DNA of 54,667 nucleotides, from positions 143,777-198,443 of the forward strand of contig JAACJU010000002.1 of assembly GCA_021378565.1 (NCBI GenBank). The letters run 5' to 3'. The notes beneath the pieces are model-generated. The model ran no database searches. It was not told the DNA's origin and saw only the letters and a list, made by a program, of their open reading frames with translations. A program made the position numbers and the translations under genes. Origin of the DNA: Arcobacter sp. LC1. Its GTDB lineage: Bacteria; Campylobacterota; Campylobacteria; Campylobacterales; Arcobacteraceae. Position 1 is the first letter of the stretch. Every line of letters starts with the position of its first letter. Below are positions 9,340-18,518 of this stretch, piece after piece.

Positions 9340-10545
9340 TTACATGCCACCATAATTTTTTAATATTTTCCTCATAAAAAATATAAATATAAAAAAGACT
9401 AAAAACACAACTATGCCTTGGAAAACAATATTTAACCAAAAGTATGGAGTCATATCTAAGTTTTTATAATAACCATATGTTAATCCTCCAATATATGAGC
9501 TAAGAGCTCCTCCAATACCTCCAGCTAATCTACTATATCCAAAGGAAATAGCTGGATGGTTTGGCATTTTTCTTAGCATCTCTAAATCTATTTTTAGTGC
9601 GGACATAAGCTCTGCAAAAGATATAAATATTACACCAATGAAGATTATAATTATGTTATGAATATAGAAGGTATAAAAACCTATGAACAGCATAATAAAA
9701 GATAAAAATATAATATATTTAAAACTTTTATTATTGATAAATTTAGACATTAAAGGCTGAAATATCATAACTATCAATGAATTTAATATCAACATATAAC
9801 TAAGTATCAAGGGTTTATTAAAAGCTATTATATATGGACCTTTATAGTTTTGGTAATAAAAATAAAAGTAAAAAGTTAGTAGCTTGATTATTAAAATAAT
9901 ATATACTAATTTAAAAGAATGGCTTGCACCATGCAGACTTTTTGTATCTTTATTTACAGGAAGTTTTACTATAAATAAATAATGAATAATCAAAATTATT
10001 AAAAATGATAAGCTAATAACGCCTATAGTAGCACGTGGATATGAAAGCAAAAAAAGACCACCTAATACAGGTGCAAAAACCATTCCAAAATTTATTAAGC
10101 TGCTTGAAATTGATAAGAAAAAAGCTCTATCTTTTTCTTTTACTATTCTTACCAAATATGATTTATTTGCAGGTAAATAAAAAGAGCCTCCAACAGGTAT
10201 TAGTATTATTGATATATATAATAAATAAATATTGTGCATAGCAAATACAAAAATGATAAAACCAATAAGCCTCGTAGTTAATGCAAATAGCATTATAACT
10301 CTTTCATTCGTTTTGTGTATTATAAATCCAGCTACAAAACTACCGCCAAATTGAATAAAAGTCATAATAAAAAGAATTATTCCAATAGTGCTAAAGGCTA
10401 AGTGTAGATTGCGGTCTAAAATGATTGGTAGAAATGGCAATAGAGTAAAAGAGCTTAGGGGTATTAAAAATGAAGATAAAAACAAAAACTTTAGATTTAA
10501 ATCTAAATTATAAAATTTTAAGAAAGCATTTTTTGCCATTCTCAT
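9340..10545 (-). CDS. MFS transporter partnered with ATP-grasp enzyme
   Basis: This gene encodes about 401 residues with roughly twelve membrane segments; the loop HKTNERVIML near residue 80 matches the MFS A-motif position, though the motif is degenerate. I chose the ATG at 10545 (GGAT six bases upstream); the longer frame would use TTG at 10551 and the next ATG is 10539. Its start lies inside the end of the ATP-grasp gene (overlap of about 38 bases), so the two are translated from one message. ATP-grasp ligase plus MFS pairs such as BacD/BacE of bacilysin synthesis make and export a dipeptide; export of the ATP-grasp product is the simplest reading here. Confidence 0.75.
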   Translation of the reverse strand: MRMAKNAFLKFYNLDLNLKFLFLSSFLIPLSSFTLLPFLPIILDRNLHLAFSTIGIILFIMTFIQFGGSFVAGFIIHKTNERVIMLFALTTRLIGFIIFVFAMHNIYLLYISIILIPVGGSFYLPANKSYLVRIVKEKDRAFFLSISSSLINFGMVFAPVLGGLFLLSYPRATIGVISLSFLIILIIHYLFIVKLPVNKDTKSLHGASHSFKLVYIILIIKLLTFYFYFYYQNYKGPYIIAFNKPLILSYMLILNSLIVMIFQPLMSKFINNKSFKYIIFLSFIMLFIGFYTFYIHNIIIIFIGVIFISFAELMSALKIDLEMLRKMPNHPAISFGYSRLAGGIGGALSSYIGGLTYGYYKNLDMTPYFWLNIVFQGIVVFLVFFIFIFFMRKILKNYGGM

Positions 10546-11737
10546 ATTCAATCCATATTTTTTGAGATATTTCGTTTGCTAATTTTAGTAATTCATCATA
10601 ACTTTTTGCTTGTAATAAAATCATACTTTTTATTTCATCATTGTTTTTAGGTTTTTTTACAAAATCACCTTGTTTAATCTTGAAATCAATATTTAAGATA
10701 TTTTTATTTTCTAGCAATTTTTCATAGCCACAAATTTTGGCAACTTTGCCAGTATCAGGAATAAATTTTAAAATCATACAAACACTATGCGTTTTAGGGT
10801 AATCACTTGGTAGTTTTATACTTGAGCTTAGATTGTCTAGTTCAAGCTCTATTTGGCTTATTTTTGTTGTAAGTTCATTCATTTTCCATATTCTAGCTCC
10901 ACCAACTCTAAGTTGTGTTTCGATTATATATGGTTTATTTCCATCAAAAATTATCTCAGTATGGCTTATTTCATTTGTTACGCCTATTTTAGTTAAAAAC
11001 CTATCCACTAGTTTTTTTATGGCTGATTTTTTTGCATCATCTAAGTCTGGAGCAGGAACTATAATTTTATTTATATAAGGGTTTATATTGCCTTTTACAT
11101 ATTCAAGGGCAGTGTTTAGTATACAATGCTTACCATCTTTTGATATGGTTTCTACACTGTATATTTTGCTTGAGTCTATAAATTTTTCTATGATATAATC
11201 TTTAAAATCATCAATATTAAATTTTTTTATAAACTTATCAAAAGTTATTTTGTCTTTGATTTGTACTATGCCTTTGCTTCCAGCTCCTGATATTGGTTTT
11301 AAGATAATCTTACAATGCTTTTTAAAAAATATTTTTATAGTTTGTTCACAGTCAAGATTTTTAAAAGGCAAGGATAGCTCCAAATCATCTGCTAATTCTT
11401 TTCTCATCAAATTTTTATAGCTTGATAAATATGTTGGCTTTATACCTAAGCCAGGTACTTTTAAATTATCAGATATTATAGAGGCTGTTTGTATGCCATA
11501 TTCTGTAAATGATGTAACTGCTGATAGTGACTTTTTGTTATTTATGATATTTGCAAAATACAAGCAAGTCGAAACCTCGCTTATATTTGCTTCTTTAGTA
11601 TAAGCACATTTTTTAAGTATTGAAGGATTGAAAGAATCACTTTTTTGAAAAGTTCCTATATATGATACCTCATACTTTTTTAGTGCAATTTGTAGTATTT
11701 CATTCCATCCACCAATAAGCAGTATATGTTTTTTCAC
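10508..11737 (-). CDS. ATP-grasp carboxylate-amine ligase-like protein
   Basis: The 409-residue protein has the three-part layout of an ATP-grasp enzyme. A Rossmann-like start (KKHILLIGG) is followed by a central ATP-binding part with KIILKPISGAGSKGIVQI near residues 143-160, and a metal-binding part with IIFDGNKPYIIETQLRVGGA near 262-281. Such enzymes join a carboxylate to an amine through an acyl-phosphate. It resembles the L-amino-acid ligase/carbamoyl-phosphate-synthase-like group rather than PurK, PurD or Ddl. It is first in a two-gene message with an overlapping MFS gene. The substrate is unknown; a peptide, a peptide-like metallophore or an amino-acid conjugate are all possible. Confidence 0.75.
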   Translation of the reverse strand: MKKHILLIGGWNEILQIALKKYEVSYIGTFQKSDSFNPSILKKCAYTKEANISEVSTCLYFANIINNKKSLSAVTSFTEYGIQTASIISDNLKVPGLGIKPTYLSSYKNLMRKELADDLELSLPFKNLDCEQTIKIFFKKHCKIILKPISGAGSKGIVQIKDKITFDKFIKKFNIDDFKDYIIEKFIDSSKIYSVETISKDGKHCILNTALEYVKGNINPYINKIIVPAPDLDDAKKSAIKKLVDRFLTKIGVTNEISHTEIIFDGNKPYIIETQLRVGGARIWKMNELTTKISQIELELDNLSSSIKLPSDYPKTHSVCMILKFIPDTGKVAKICGYEKLLENKNILNIDFKIKQGDFVKKPKNNDEIKSMILLQAKSYDELLKLANEISQKIWIEYENGKKCFLKIL

Positions 11738-12179
11738 CTTTAGTTCCTTAATTTATCTGACTTATATTGTGCCTTGTCCTTTTTAGCAATATTTACTTAA
11801 AGATTATCTAAAAATATCTTAATTCCATATTATTAAATTTAAAATTAATTTAATTTTTATCTTGATAAAAGAACTATTAAAAATGAAAATGAATTACTTG
11901 AGCCAATATACGATTTATCTATTTTCTTAACAGTCATGCTTAATGCCTTGATATGTCTTCCATTTGTTCATTACAATATTTTTTATACTTTTTTTCTTTC
12001 TCTTTTTGTTGATTTTTTGAGAAAAAGAAAAAAAGAAGAAATCACAAAAATAAATTTAATAAAAAAGCCTATAATCAATTATTTTAAATTATGATTTATT
12101 TTTATAAAATGATAAATTAATTTTAAATATATAAAGAAAAATATTTTTTATGTAGTTATAAAGTTTTTGGATTATTAAA
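11738..12179. other. Gene-poor gap with a purine/pyrimidine hairpin
   Basis: This 442-base gap lies upstream of the ATP-grasp gene and downstream of tRNA-Ser. Besides the doubtful ORF at 11936-12094, the only structure I see is an inverted repeat: a T-rich arm at 11988-12002 pairs with an A-rich arm at 12019-12035, with a two-base bulge. It could end the tRNA transcript (read on the minus strand) or a transcript on the plus strand. The promoter of the ATP-grasp gene must lie near its left end but is not obvious. Confidence 0.4.
11936..12094 (+). CDS. Doubtful 52-codon ORF in the gap before tRNA-Ser
   Basis: From an ATG at 11936 a 52-codon frame runs to TGA at 12094; the same frame is open back to 11849. 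The translation has a hydrophobic segment (about residues 2-24) and then a basic tail with RKRKKEE and INLIKK, the shape of a single-pass membrane protein or of the end of a larger one. There is no convincing ribosome binding site and a long hairpin lies inside it. It may be a gene remnant or chance. Confidence 0.2.
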   Translation: MLNALICLPFVHYNIFYTFFLSLFVDFLRKRKKEEITKINLIKKPIINYFKL

Positions 12180-12270
12180 TGGCGGACAGAGAGGGATTCG
12201 AACCCTCGGTACCATTGCTAGTACGCATCCTTAGCAGGGATGTGGTTTCAGCCAACTCACCCATCTGTCC
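12180..12270 (-). tRNA. tRNA-Ser, anticodon GCU
   Basis: On the minus strand the 91 bases fold as a class II tRNA. The acceptor arms are GGACAGA and TCTGTCC, the anticodon stem CATCC/GGATG encloses loop CTGCTAA with anticodon GCT, the long variable arm is typical of serine, and the T arm is GAGGG TTCGAAT CCCTC. The discriminator is G and CCA is encoded at 12182-12180. It reads AGC and AGU codons. It follows pyrF on the same strand but has its own promoter-like box. Confidence 0.97.
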
Positions 12271-12284
12271 TAAAAAAGAAAGGT

Positions 12285-12290
12285 ATTATA
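12285..12290 (-). promoter_or_regulatory. -10 box of tRNA-Ser
   Basis: Read on the minus strand, TATAAT ends 14 bases before the mature 5' end of the tRNA, with a T-rich stretch upstream. Spacing and sequence fit a housekeeping promoter for the tRNA. Confidence 0.6.
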
Positions 12291-12336
12291 TGTAAAATTT
12301 CTTAAAATACTGCTTAAATTCTTGCTTTTATAGAGA

Positions 12337-13020
12337 CTAAATAAATGCTAAGATTTTTTCAAGCACTTCTTTTGGGTTTTTATTTTCATAGATTGGACGA
12401 CCAACTACGATAAAATCAACTTCTTCTTTTTTTGCAAGTTTCAAATCTGCTACTCTTCTTTGGTCTCCTCTATCTTCATTAAAAGGTCTAATCCCAGGGC
12501 AAAGGCTTAAAAAGGTATTTGCAGTATGCTCTTTTATATCAAAGCTTTCAAAAGCAGAACAAACAACTCCATCAAGTCTTGCATCAAAAGCTAGTTTAGC
12601 AAAATGTCTAGTTTGTATAGCTAAATCTTGATTATAAATTGCTCTAAAACTTGTATTATCAAAGCTAGTTAGAGCAGTTACGGCCATGATTAAAGGTTGT
12701 GATTTTTGGGCTTGAACACTTCGTTTTACTAAGTCCATAGCTTCAAATCCACTAGAAGCGTGAACATTAAACATCTCAACAGGAAGTTTACAAATCTCTT
12801 TTGCTGCTTCAGCCATAGTGTTTGGAATATCATAAAGTTTTAAATCTAAAAATATTTTAAAATCAGGATTGATATCTTTTAATTCATGCAAAAGTTTTTT
12901 TCCTGAATTTATAAAACTTTTAAAGCCAACTTTTAGCCAAATATTATGCTCTTTTAATTCGTTGGCTAACTTCAGGTTTTCTTTTTTACTTTTTAAGTCT
13001 AGGGATACACAAAGTTTCAT
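12337..13020 (-). CDS. pyrF: Orotidine 5'-phosphate decarboxylase
   Basis: PyrF makes UMP from OMP, the last step of pyrimidine synthesis. The 227-residue protein has the catalytic stretch FLDLKLYDIPNT (Asp-Lys-Asp tetrad region, near residues 56-67), the start SLDLKSKK, and the phosphate-binding end VDFIVVGRPI. Its ATG overlaps the nusB stop (ATGA), so it is the last protein gene of the kdsA-ribH-nusB-pyrF set, an order common in Campylobacter and relatives. Confidence 0.95.
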   Translation of the reverse strand: MKLCVSLDLKSKKENLKLANELKEHNIWLKVGFKSFINSGKKLLHELKDINPDFKIFLDLKLYDIPNTMAEAAKEICKLPVEMFNVHASSGFEAMDLVKRSVQAQKSQPLIMAVTALTSFDNTSFRAIYNQDLAIQTRHFAKLAFDARLDGVVCSAFESFDIKEHTANTFLSLCPGIRPFNEDRGDQRRVADLKLAKKEEVDFIVVGRPIYENKNPKEVLEKILAFI

Positions 13021-13418
13021 AATTTCTCTTTTTTGATATTGTCTAAAATCGCATTAATAAATTTTGGTGCATTATCAGATGCTAATTTTTTTGCTAATTC
13101 AATGGCTTCATTTATAACCACAGGTTTATCAAGCTCACTAAATTTTATCTCAAATATTGCTAATCTTAAAATAGCTTTTTCAATATGCCCAATATCATCT
13201 AATCCTCTTTTGTTTAGGTGCTTTTTGATTTGCTCATCTAATTCTTCTAGCTTTGATTTCGCACCATTAAAAAGTGCTAGTGCAAATTCTTTTTGTTTAT
13301 TTCGTATTTTTTTTTCTTCTAAAATATCATCACAAAAATCACTAATTTCTTGATTTCCTAAATCATAAGCATACAATAAAGCTACAACAGCTTCTCTAGC
13401 TTGGGCTCTTGTAGCCAT
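13017..13418 (-). CDS. nusB: Transcription antitermination factor NusB
   Basis: NusB binds boxA RNA with NusE and supports rRNA antitermination. The 133-residue all-helical protein has the family start (TRAQAREAVVALLYAYDLG) and the C-terminal VVINEAIELAKKLASDNAPKFINAIL stretch in the usual places. It overlaps ribH by one base (TAATG) and pyrF by four. Confidence 0.95.
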   Translation of the reverse strand: MATRAQAREAVVALLYAYDLGNQEISDFCDDILEEKKIRNKQKEFALALFNGAKSKLEELDEQIKKHLNKRGLDDIGHIEKAILRLAIFEIKFSELDKPVVINEAIELAKKLASDNAPKFINAILDNIKKEKL

Positions 13419-13885
13419 TAATCAAGCTTTTTATAAAGATTAATTAGCTCTATAATGCTTAGCATTGCTTCGCTTCCTTTGTTTCCTGCTTTACTTCCTG
13501 CTCGCTCTATGGCTTGCTCTAAGGTATCAGTAGTTAAAACTCCATTAGCCACAGGATAGCCATATTTCAAAGCAACATTAGCGATACCTTTAGTAGCTTC
13601 AGCTGAAATATAATCAAAGTGCGGGGTTGAACCTCTTATAATTGCACCTAAGCAACAAACGCCATCATATTTTTTACTTTTTAAGACTTTTTCTAAAACA
13701 AAAGGTATCTCAAAAGCACCTGGGCATAAAGCAAGGCTAAGATTTTTTTCATTTCCGCCATGTCTTAAAAAACAATCTTTTGCACCTTCAACTAGTCTAT
13801 CAGTTATAATATGATTAAATCTTGAATTTATAATTAAGATTTTTTCGCTTCCATCAAGTTGTAATTTTCCTTCTAAAATATTCAT
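13418..13885 (-). CDS. ribH: 6,7-dimethyl-8-ribityllumazine synthase
   Basis: RibH condenses the ribityl-uracil amine with dihydroxybutanone phosphate to make lumazine, the riboflavin precursor. The product starts MNILEGKL and contains the PGAFEIP motif, then [16 protein letters not shown] with the active-site His, and the C-terminal [24 protein letters not shown]. An in-frame ATG 12 bases upstream (13897) is less likely, since its own bases supply the GGAG that sits eight bases before the ATG at 13885. The chosen start gives 155 residues, a normal length. No FMN riboswitch is visible upstream. Confidence 0.95.
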   Translation of the reverse strand: MNILEGKLQLDGSEKILIINSRFNHIITDRLVEGAKDCFLRHGGNEKNLSLALCPGAFEIPFVLEKVLKSKKYDGVCCLGAIIRGSTPHFDYISAEATKGIANVALKYGYPVANGVLTTDTLEQAIERAGSKAGNKGSEAMLSIIELINLYKKLD

Positions 13886-13924
13886 TTTTTTCTCCATTTT
13901 AATTATTTATTCTATTTATTTAGC

Positions 13925-14725
13925 CTAATTTCCTAATGCATCTTTTATAGCAAAAATATCATCAAGCGTTTTGTATAAATCTTCTATTTTAAGCATATTT
14001 GGCCCATCACTTTTTGCCTTACTTGGATCTGTGTGTGTTTCAAAGAAAAACCCATCAACTCCAACACTAGCAGCTGCTCTTGCTAAATATGGCACAAAAG
14101 CAGAATTTCCACCTGTTTTACCACCTGAGCTTGGTATTTGTACACTATGTGTTGCGTCAAAAATCACAGGAGCAAAATCTCGCAAAAGAATTAAATTTCT
14201 CATATCAACCACTAAAGCACCATAACCAAAAGTGTTTCCTCGCTCACAAAGCCAAACTTTGGCATTTTTGCTCTGCTCATAAGTTGCTTCTTTTACACTT
14301 CTAGTTTGCAATACTTTTTCAATAGGATACTTCATAGCCTTAGCTTCTAGAAATTGTCCTTTTTTGATATTTATTATAGCCTTTGTTTTTGCAGCTGCGA
14401 CTAATAAATCAGTTTGTCTGCACAAAAATGCAGGGATTTGTAAAATATCTGCTACTTCAGCCACACTTTTGGCCTGAAAAGGTTCATGAATATCTGTGAT
14501 GATTTTATAACCAAATTCTTTTTTAATCTTTTCAAAAATCTTCAAGCCTTTTTCTAGTCCTGGCCCTCTGTATGAATCTAGGCTTGTGCGATTTGCTTTA
14601 TCAAAAGAGGCTTTAAAATAAAAGTCAATTCTTTTGTCATTATTTAATTTTTCTAAGTTTTGTGCTATTTTAAAAACAGTTTCTTCATCTTCAAGGACAC
14701 AAGGTCCTGCTAGAAGTTTAATCAT
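13925..14725 (-). CDS. kdsA: 3-deoxy-8-phosphooctulonate synthase (Kdo-8-P synthase)
   Basis: KdsA condenses arabinose 5-phosphate and phosphoenolpyruvate into Kdo-8-phosphate for lipopolysaccharide. The 266-residue protein starts [10 protein letters not shown]; Cys9 at this place marks the metal-dependent class (the metal-free E. coli type has Asn). [33 protein letters not shown] and FDATHSVQ(I)P are the family motifs. Its ATG overlaps the end of the K+ channel gene by four bases, so it is co-transcribed with it. Confidence 0.95.
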   Translation of the reverse strand: MIKLLAGPCVLEDEETVFKIAQNLEKLNNDKRIDFYFKASFDKANRTSLDSYRGPGLEKGLKIFEKIKKEFGYKIITDIHEPFQAKSVAEVADILQIPAFLCRQTDLLVAAAKTKAIINIKKGQFLEAKAMKYPIEKVLQTRSVKEATYEQSKNAKVWLCERGNTFGYGALVVDMRNLILLRDFAPVIFDATHSVQIPSSGGKTGGNSAFVPYLARAAASVGVDGFFFETHTDPSKAKSDGPNMLKIEDLYKTLDDIFAIKDALGN

Positions 14726-16401
14726 TTTTTAACTCCTTTTTCATTGTTATAAACATAAGCGAATTCATCTTTATTGTTAATGATGTATTCAAGATCTAAG
14801 ATTGCATTTTCATCACCTGCAAATAAAATCTCATCGCCTATTTTTAATTTTTCATCTAAACTAGGTAATAGCCAAGATTTTTTATCTCTATAAATAAGCA
14901 AGGCTACTAAATTATTTTTTTCAAACTTATTATACAAAGATTTATGTAAAAGTTCTAAGTTTACTTCTAAACCTTGCTCTAGATTTCTGTATAATTCAAA
15001 AGCAGTTTTATTTGTAATTTTTAATTCATAAGTTAAAGGATTGTTATTTATAGTTTCAAGTAGCTTTTTTATTAGAACTTGAGCCCAATAATCTTCTTGG
15101 GTATATAAAAGATTTAAAAATCTATCACAAAGCGGATTGAAAAGTGCATTTATTGTTTTGTGAATTAATATTTTTGCAGGTATAAAAATAAAATCTATTT
15201 TAGCATGTAAAAAAACAGATAAATCATCAATCTCAACTTCTCTTACTAAAGTTGTGATTTTTGGATTTAGTTTTTTTGCTGTTGTTAATATGGATAGATT
15301 TGTAGTATCGTCATTTGTAAAAGCTAAAATGGCTTTAGCTTCGTGTATTTCTGCTTTGCATAATGCTTCTTTTGTATCTGCGTCAGCTAGAATAAAAATT
15401 TCTTTTTCATGTTCGCTTAAATCTTGAAATTTATTTTTATCAATCTCAATAAAATACATTTTTATATCACTTAGTTTTTTTGACATATCATAAATATATT
15501 TTCCAAGTCTTCCATATCCACAAACAATATAAATACCTTTTGAGGGCAAACTTGGCATATGTGAGCTTAGAATATCAAGACTATATAACCATTTTTCAAG
15601 TTTTAGTGAATGTGGATAGGAAATTGCCATTTTTACTTGATTTGTAATTACTTCAAAAGGATTTTCGATAATCTCAACATTTGCATCAAGCAAGTTTTCT
15701 ACTTTGTTTGGGCTAGTTGATTTTATCGCTAGTTTTATATTTTTATTCAGTATTTTTGAGACTATTGCAATCCGTAAATTTAGTTTATCTTCTTCAAAAA
15801 GAGATACTACACCTTTGCAATTTTTGTATTTTATGCCTGCGTAATCAAGCGATTTTATAGCACTTGCATTGCTTACAAGTACAGGAATAGTAGGAGTAAA
15901 ACTTTCAGCTATAAGCTCATTTGCTCTGTCTTGGTTATGCTCAATTACTACAACTCTTGTATCTCTTTCTATGGATTTTTTTATAATCTCTAAGGTAATT
16001 GCATTGTATCCTAAGATTATAATAAAATTTCCTCTAATTCTATCTAGGGAATGTTTAAATCTTAGCTTAGCAACTTCGTTTAAAAATAGTTTATTTTGAA
16101 GCAAAGAAAGAAGCGAACCTATGGCGTAAAACCAGCCAATAACGGTAAGATAAATACAAAAAACCACCCAAATTTTTTGAGCATAGGTAAAGTCAAAAGG
16201 GCTTTCTCCAAAGCCTATGGTTGTTGAAGTATAGCTTATGAAATAAAAAGCATCAAAAATAGTCATATGATAAACATGACCATTTTTAGTAACTCCATCA
16301 ATTAACAAAAGTCCTGATATGGAAATCGTGTAAGTGCAAATAATTACAATAAAAGGGATACGCATTTTATGCAAAATTATCCATAGAGAATTATTTTTCA
16401 T
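14722..16401 (-). CDS. Two-helix K+ channel with tandem RCK (TrkA-N) domains
   Basis: The 559-residue protein has two membrane helices (about 15-35 and 75-98) around a pore loop with TIGFGE at residues 61-66, a variant of the K+ filter TVGYGD. Two cytoplasmic RCK units follow. The first Rossmann start ([15 protein letters not shown]) has lost the glycine pattern, while the second ([16 protein letters not shown]) keeps GYGRLG and probably binds a nucleotide. TrkA-C-like parts lie at the end. The layout is that of GsuK- and MthK-type gated K+ channels. It is flanked by an unknown membrane gene 19 bases upstream and overlaps kdsA by four bases. Confidence 0.85.
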   Translation of the reverse strand: MKNNSLWIILHKMRIPFIVIICTYTISISGLLLIDGVTKNGHVYHMTIFDAFYFISYTSTTIGFGESPFDFTYAQKIWVVFCIYLTVIGWFYAIGSLLSLLQNKLFLNEVAKLRFKHSLDRIRGNFIIILGYNAITLEIIKKSIERDTRVVVIEHNQDRANELIAESFTPTIPVLVSNASAIKSLDYAGIKYKNCKGVVSLFEEDKLNLRIAIVSKILNKNIKLAIKSTSPNKVENLLDANVEIIENPFEVITNQVKMAISYPHSLKLEKWLYSLDILSSHMPSLPSKGIYIVCGYGRLGKYIYDMSKKLSDIKMYFIEIDKNKFQDLSEHEKEIFILADADTKEALCKAEIHEAKAILAFTNDDTTNLSILTTAKKLNPKITTLVREVEIDDLSVFLHAKIDFIFIPAKILIHKTINALFNPLCDRFLNLLYTQEDYWAQVLIKKLLETINNNPLTYELKITNKTAFELYRNLEQGLEVNLELLHKSLYNKFEKNNLVALLIYRDKKSWLLPSLDEKLKIGDEILFAGDENAILDLEYIINNKDEFAYVYNNEKGVKK

Positions 16402-16420
16402 AAAATCAATTTACCTTTGT

Positions 16421-16798
16421 CTATCGTTTGGATTTTAGCGTATCACCAATATAAAGCGTAACAGATACAAAATTTGCTAGTAGTGCACCGCCTGAAAGTG
16501 ATATAATTAATCCTATGATTTCGTTATCTATATGATAAGCATAAAAAGCTATTGTCCAAACAAATGCTGCTAAAATTAGCTGAATATCAGCAACTAAGCT
16601 AGTTGCTAATAATATTGAACCTGTTTGTGTTTTGTCTCCTAGCTTTAATGTTGTCGCAATTATATTTATGACAATGGCTGCAAATAATTCATATTTACTA
16701 TGATGTGTTAAGCTTGATAATTCTCCATAAAAAAACCCAAAGTTTAAGGTCATAGAAAAAATTATAAAAAACCCTGAAATTACTTTATCTAAGTTCAA
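16421..16798 (-). CDS. Small conserved-looking membrane protein (possibly DUF6394)
   Basis: The 125-residue protein has about four hydrophobic helices with polar turns (GELSSLTHHSKYELF, KLGDKTQTGS) and a basic C-terminus. I think it belongs to the DUF6394 family found in Campylobacterota but cannot confirm this. The start codon is TTG, whose TTGA overlaps the stop of the upstream FMN gene, so translation is probably coupled; the next Met is at residue 16, inside the first helix. Placement before the K+ channel suggests membrane or ion physiology, which is only an inference. Confidence 0.6.
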   Translation of the reverse strand: MNLDKVISGFFIIFSMTLNFGFFYGELSSLTHHSKYELFAAIVINIIATTLKLGDKTQTGSILLATSLVADIQLILAAFVWTIAFYAYHIDNEIIGLIISLSGGALLANFVSVTLYIGDTLKSKR

Positions 16799-18516
16799 TG
16801 TATTGGCTCTGAATCTTTTTTCAATCTTAATCTTGCATCAAATACCTCACAGATATCATCATAAACATTTTGATTTTTGTCAATAAAAATTAAGTTTTTA
16901 TGATTTAAATCTTTGACATTTTTAAGCCCCATAACTGCCAATAGTCCTTTTACATTTTTTAATAAGTTTCTGTGATAACTACTTACAAAATTTGAATGTC
17001 TTGTTACAAAATATTTTTTTCTTTTAGCTTTATTTTGAGTAGCTAAACCAACTGGGCATTCTTTTCCATTTATTCCTGCGCAGTATCTAGCTCTTATACA
17101 ACCCGCACTCATCATAAATCCTCTAGCAATTTGTAAAAAATCAGCACCAACAGCTAAAAGTATAAGCACATCATCAGGAGTTAAGACTTTTCCACTAGCT
17201 ACGATTTTTAACTTGTCTCTAATACCTAAATTTCTTAGTGTTTTATCAACTAAAAATATAGCATTTTTAACTTCAAGTCCTATTCGCTCCATCATTTCTA
17301 AAGGCGCTGTAGCTGAGCCTCCACTTCCTCCATCAACTGTGATAAAGTCAGGATACCCTCTACCTTCTTTGATTCTTTTTTTGATTTCTTGTGCATAAGG
17401 CAAGATATTGCTTTGGTCACTTATAACTATTTTGATGCCAACTGGCTTAGATGATAGTTCTTGTAACTGCTCTATAAAATCAAATAATTGCTCAACATTA
17501 TTTGCATAAGGAAAACGATTTGGAGAAAATAAATCTTTGTAAGGCTCAACTCCACGATAATATGCAATTGCTGGAGTTACTTTATTTCCTATTAGTTTAC
17601 CTCCACCTTGTTTTGCACCTTGAGCTATTTTTATCTCAGTCATTTTACAAAATCTCATAACTTTTTTATATCTTAAAGGATCAAATTTTCCGTGTTTGTC
17701 TCTAGATCCGTAAAGCCCTGAACTTATTTGATAAATAACATCAGGCATATCAACAGGCACATGTTTTGGAAAGTTTTCTAAGGGTGCGTCCCAATTTATT
17801 CTATAAAATCTTTCTAGCTTTTCATCATAAGAATAAGTCTCAGATGATAAGTCTTTTTTAAAAAGCATTCTTTTGTAAAGCTCAGTTGCTGTAAAGCCAT
17901 TAAATACTTTTTTTGTTATATCTTTTATCCTTTTTTGGTAAGCCTTACCTTCAACTATTGTCATATATTTTTCATCATAAGTTTGGTGAGTAAATAAGAA
18001 GTTTGAAGTTAGCCCACCTTCTCCTGTGTTTATAGGAAAATTACCCAAATAAGCACCCTTTGAAAATGCTCTAGTTCCCTCAGGTGAGATTGAACCATCA
18101 CTCATAGCACTTCGCCCTAAAATTGACTTGGTAATAAAAGGCATTTTTTTATCTGCTCCAAAGGTAACAGAAAAATCATTTTCAACTTCATTGTCATTTA
18201 ACACAAAAGTTGCATGCTTTAATAAAAATTTAGGAGCTGGTAATTGCTGAGTGGGTGAAAAGGAAGCATAATTTGGAATATCTCTAGCAGCTCTATAAAC
18301 CCAGTCTAGTTTATCTTTTGATTCAAAAAACTTTTCATCTCCAAAATATTGTCTAAAAGGTTCTCTAAATTCTTCAAAAAAATACCTAAGTCGCCCAATT
18401 ATTGGGTAGTTCACCAGTAACTGATGCCTTCTTTGAATATATTTGTCATAAACAAACCAATTAATTAAAATTAAAACAACAATAACTGTAACTACTTCAC
18501 CGATTGAAATTCCCAT
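16795..18516 (-). CDS. FMN-binding glutamate synthase-like protein
   Basis: The 573-residue protein has an N-terminal membrane anchor (residues 5-21) and then the central/FMN-binding part of glutamate synthase. Visible motifs are GAKQGGGKLIGNKVTP, ITVDGGSGGSATAPLEMMERIG and, near the end, GCIRARYCAGINGKECPVGLATQ with cysteines in the place of the Fe-S ligands. It lacks the glutaminase and C-terminal domains, so it is one of the stand-alone proteins whose in vivo reaction is uncertain. The ATG at 18516 has AGGAAG six bases upstream; a GTG at 18522 would add two residues. It starts just after the EamA stop. Confidence 0.85.
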   Translation of the reverse strand: MGISIGEVVTVIVVLILINWFVYDKYIQRRHQLLVNYPIIGRLRYFFEEFREPFRQYFGDEKFFESKDKLDWVYRAARDIPNYASFSPTQQLPAPKFLLKHATFVLNDNEVENDFSVTFGADKKMPFITKSILGRSAMSDGSISPEGTRAFSKGAYLGNFPINTGEGGLTSNFLFTHQTYDEKYMTIVEGKAYQKRIKDITKKVFNGFTATELYKRMLFKKDLSSETYSYDEKLERFYRINWDAPLENFPKHVPVDMPDVIYQISSGLYGSRDKHGKFDPLRYKKVMRFCKMTEIKIAQGAKQGGGKLIGNKVTPAIAYYRGVEPYKDLFSPNRFPYANNVEQLFDFIEQLQELSSKPVGIKIVISDQSNILPYAQEIKKRIKEGRGYPDFITVDGGSGGSATAPLEMMERIGLEVKNAIFLVDKTLRNLGIRDKLKIVASGKVLTPDDVLILLAVGADFLQIARGFMMSAGCIRARYCAGINGKECPVGLATQNKAKRKKYFVTRHSNFVSSYHRNLLKNVKGLLAVMGLKNVKDLNHKNLIFIDKNQNVYDDICEVFDARLRLKKDSEPIH

Positions 18517-18518
18517 TA

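Noticed and set aside
13886-13924. FMN riboswitch before ribH
   Set aside because: The gap is under 40 bases and ribH lies inside an operon; none of the conserved riboswitch blocks is present.
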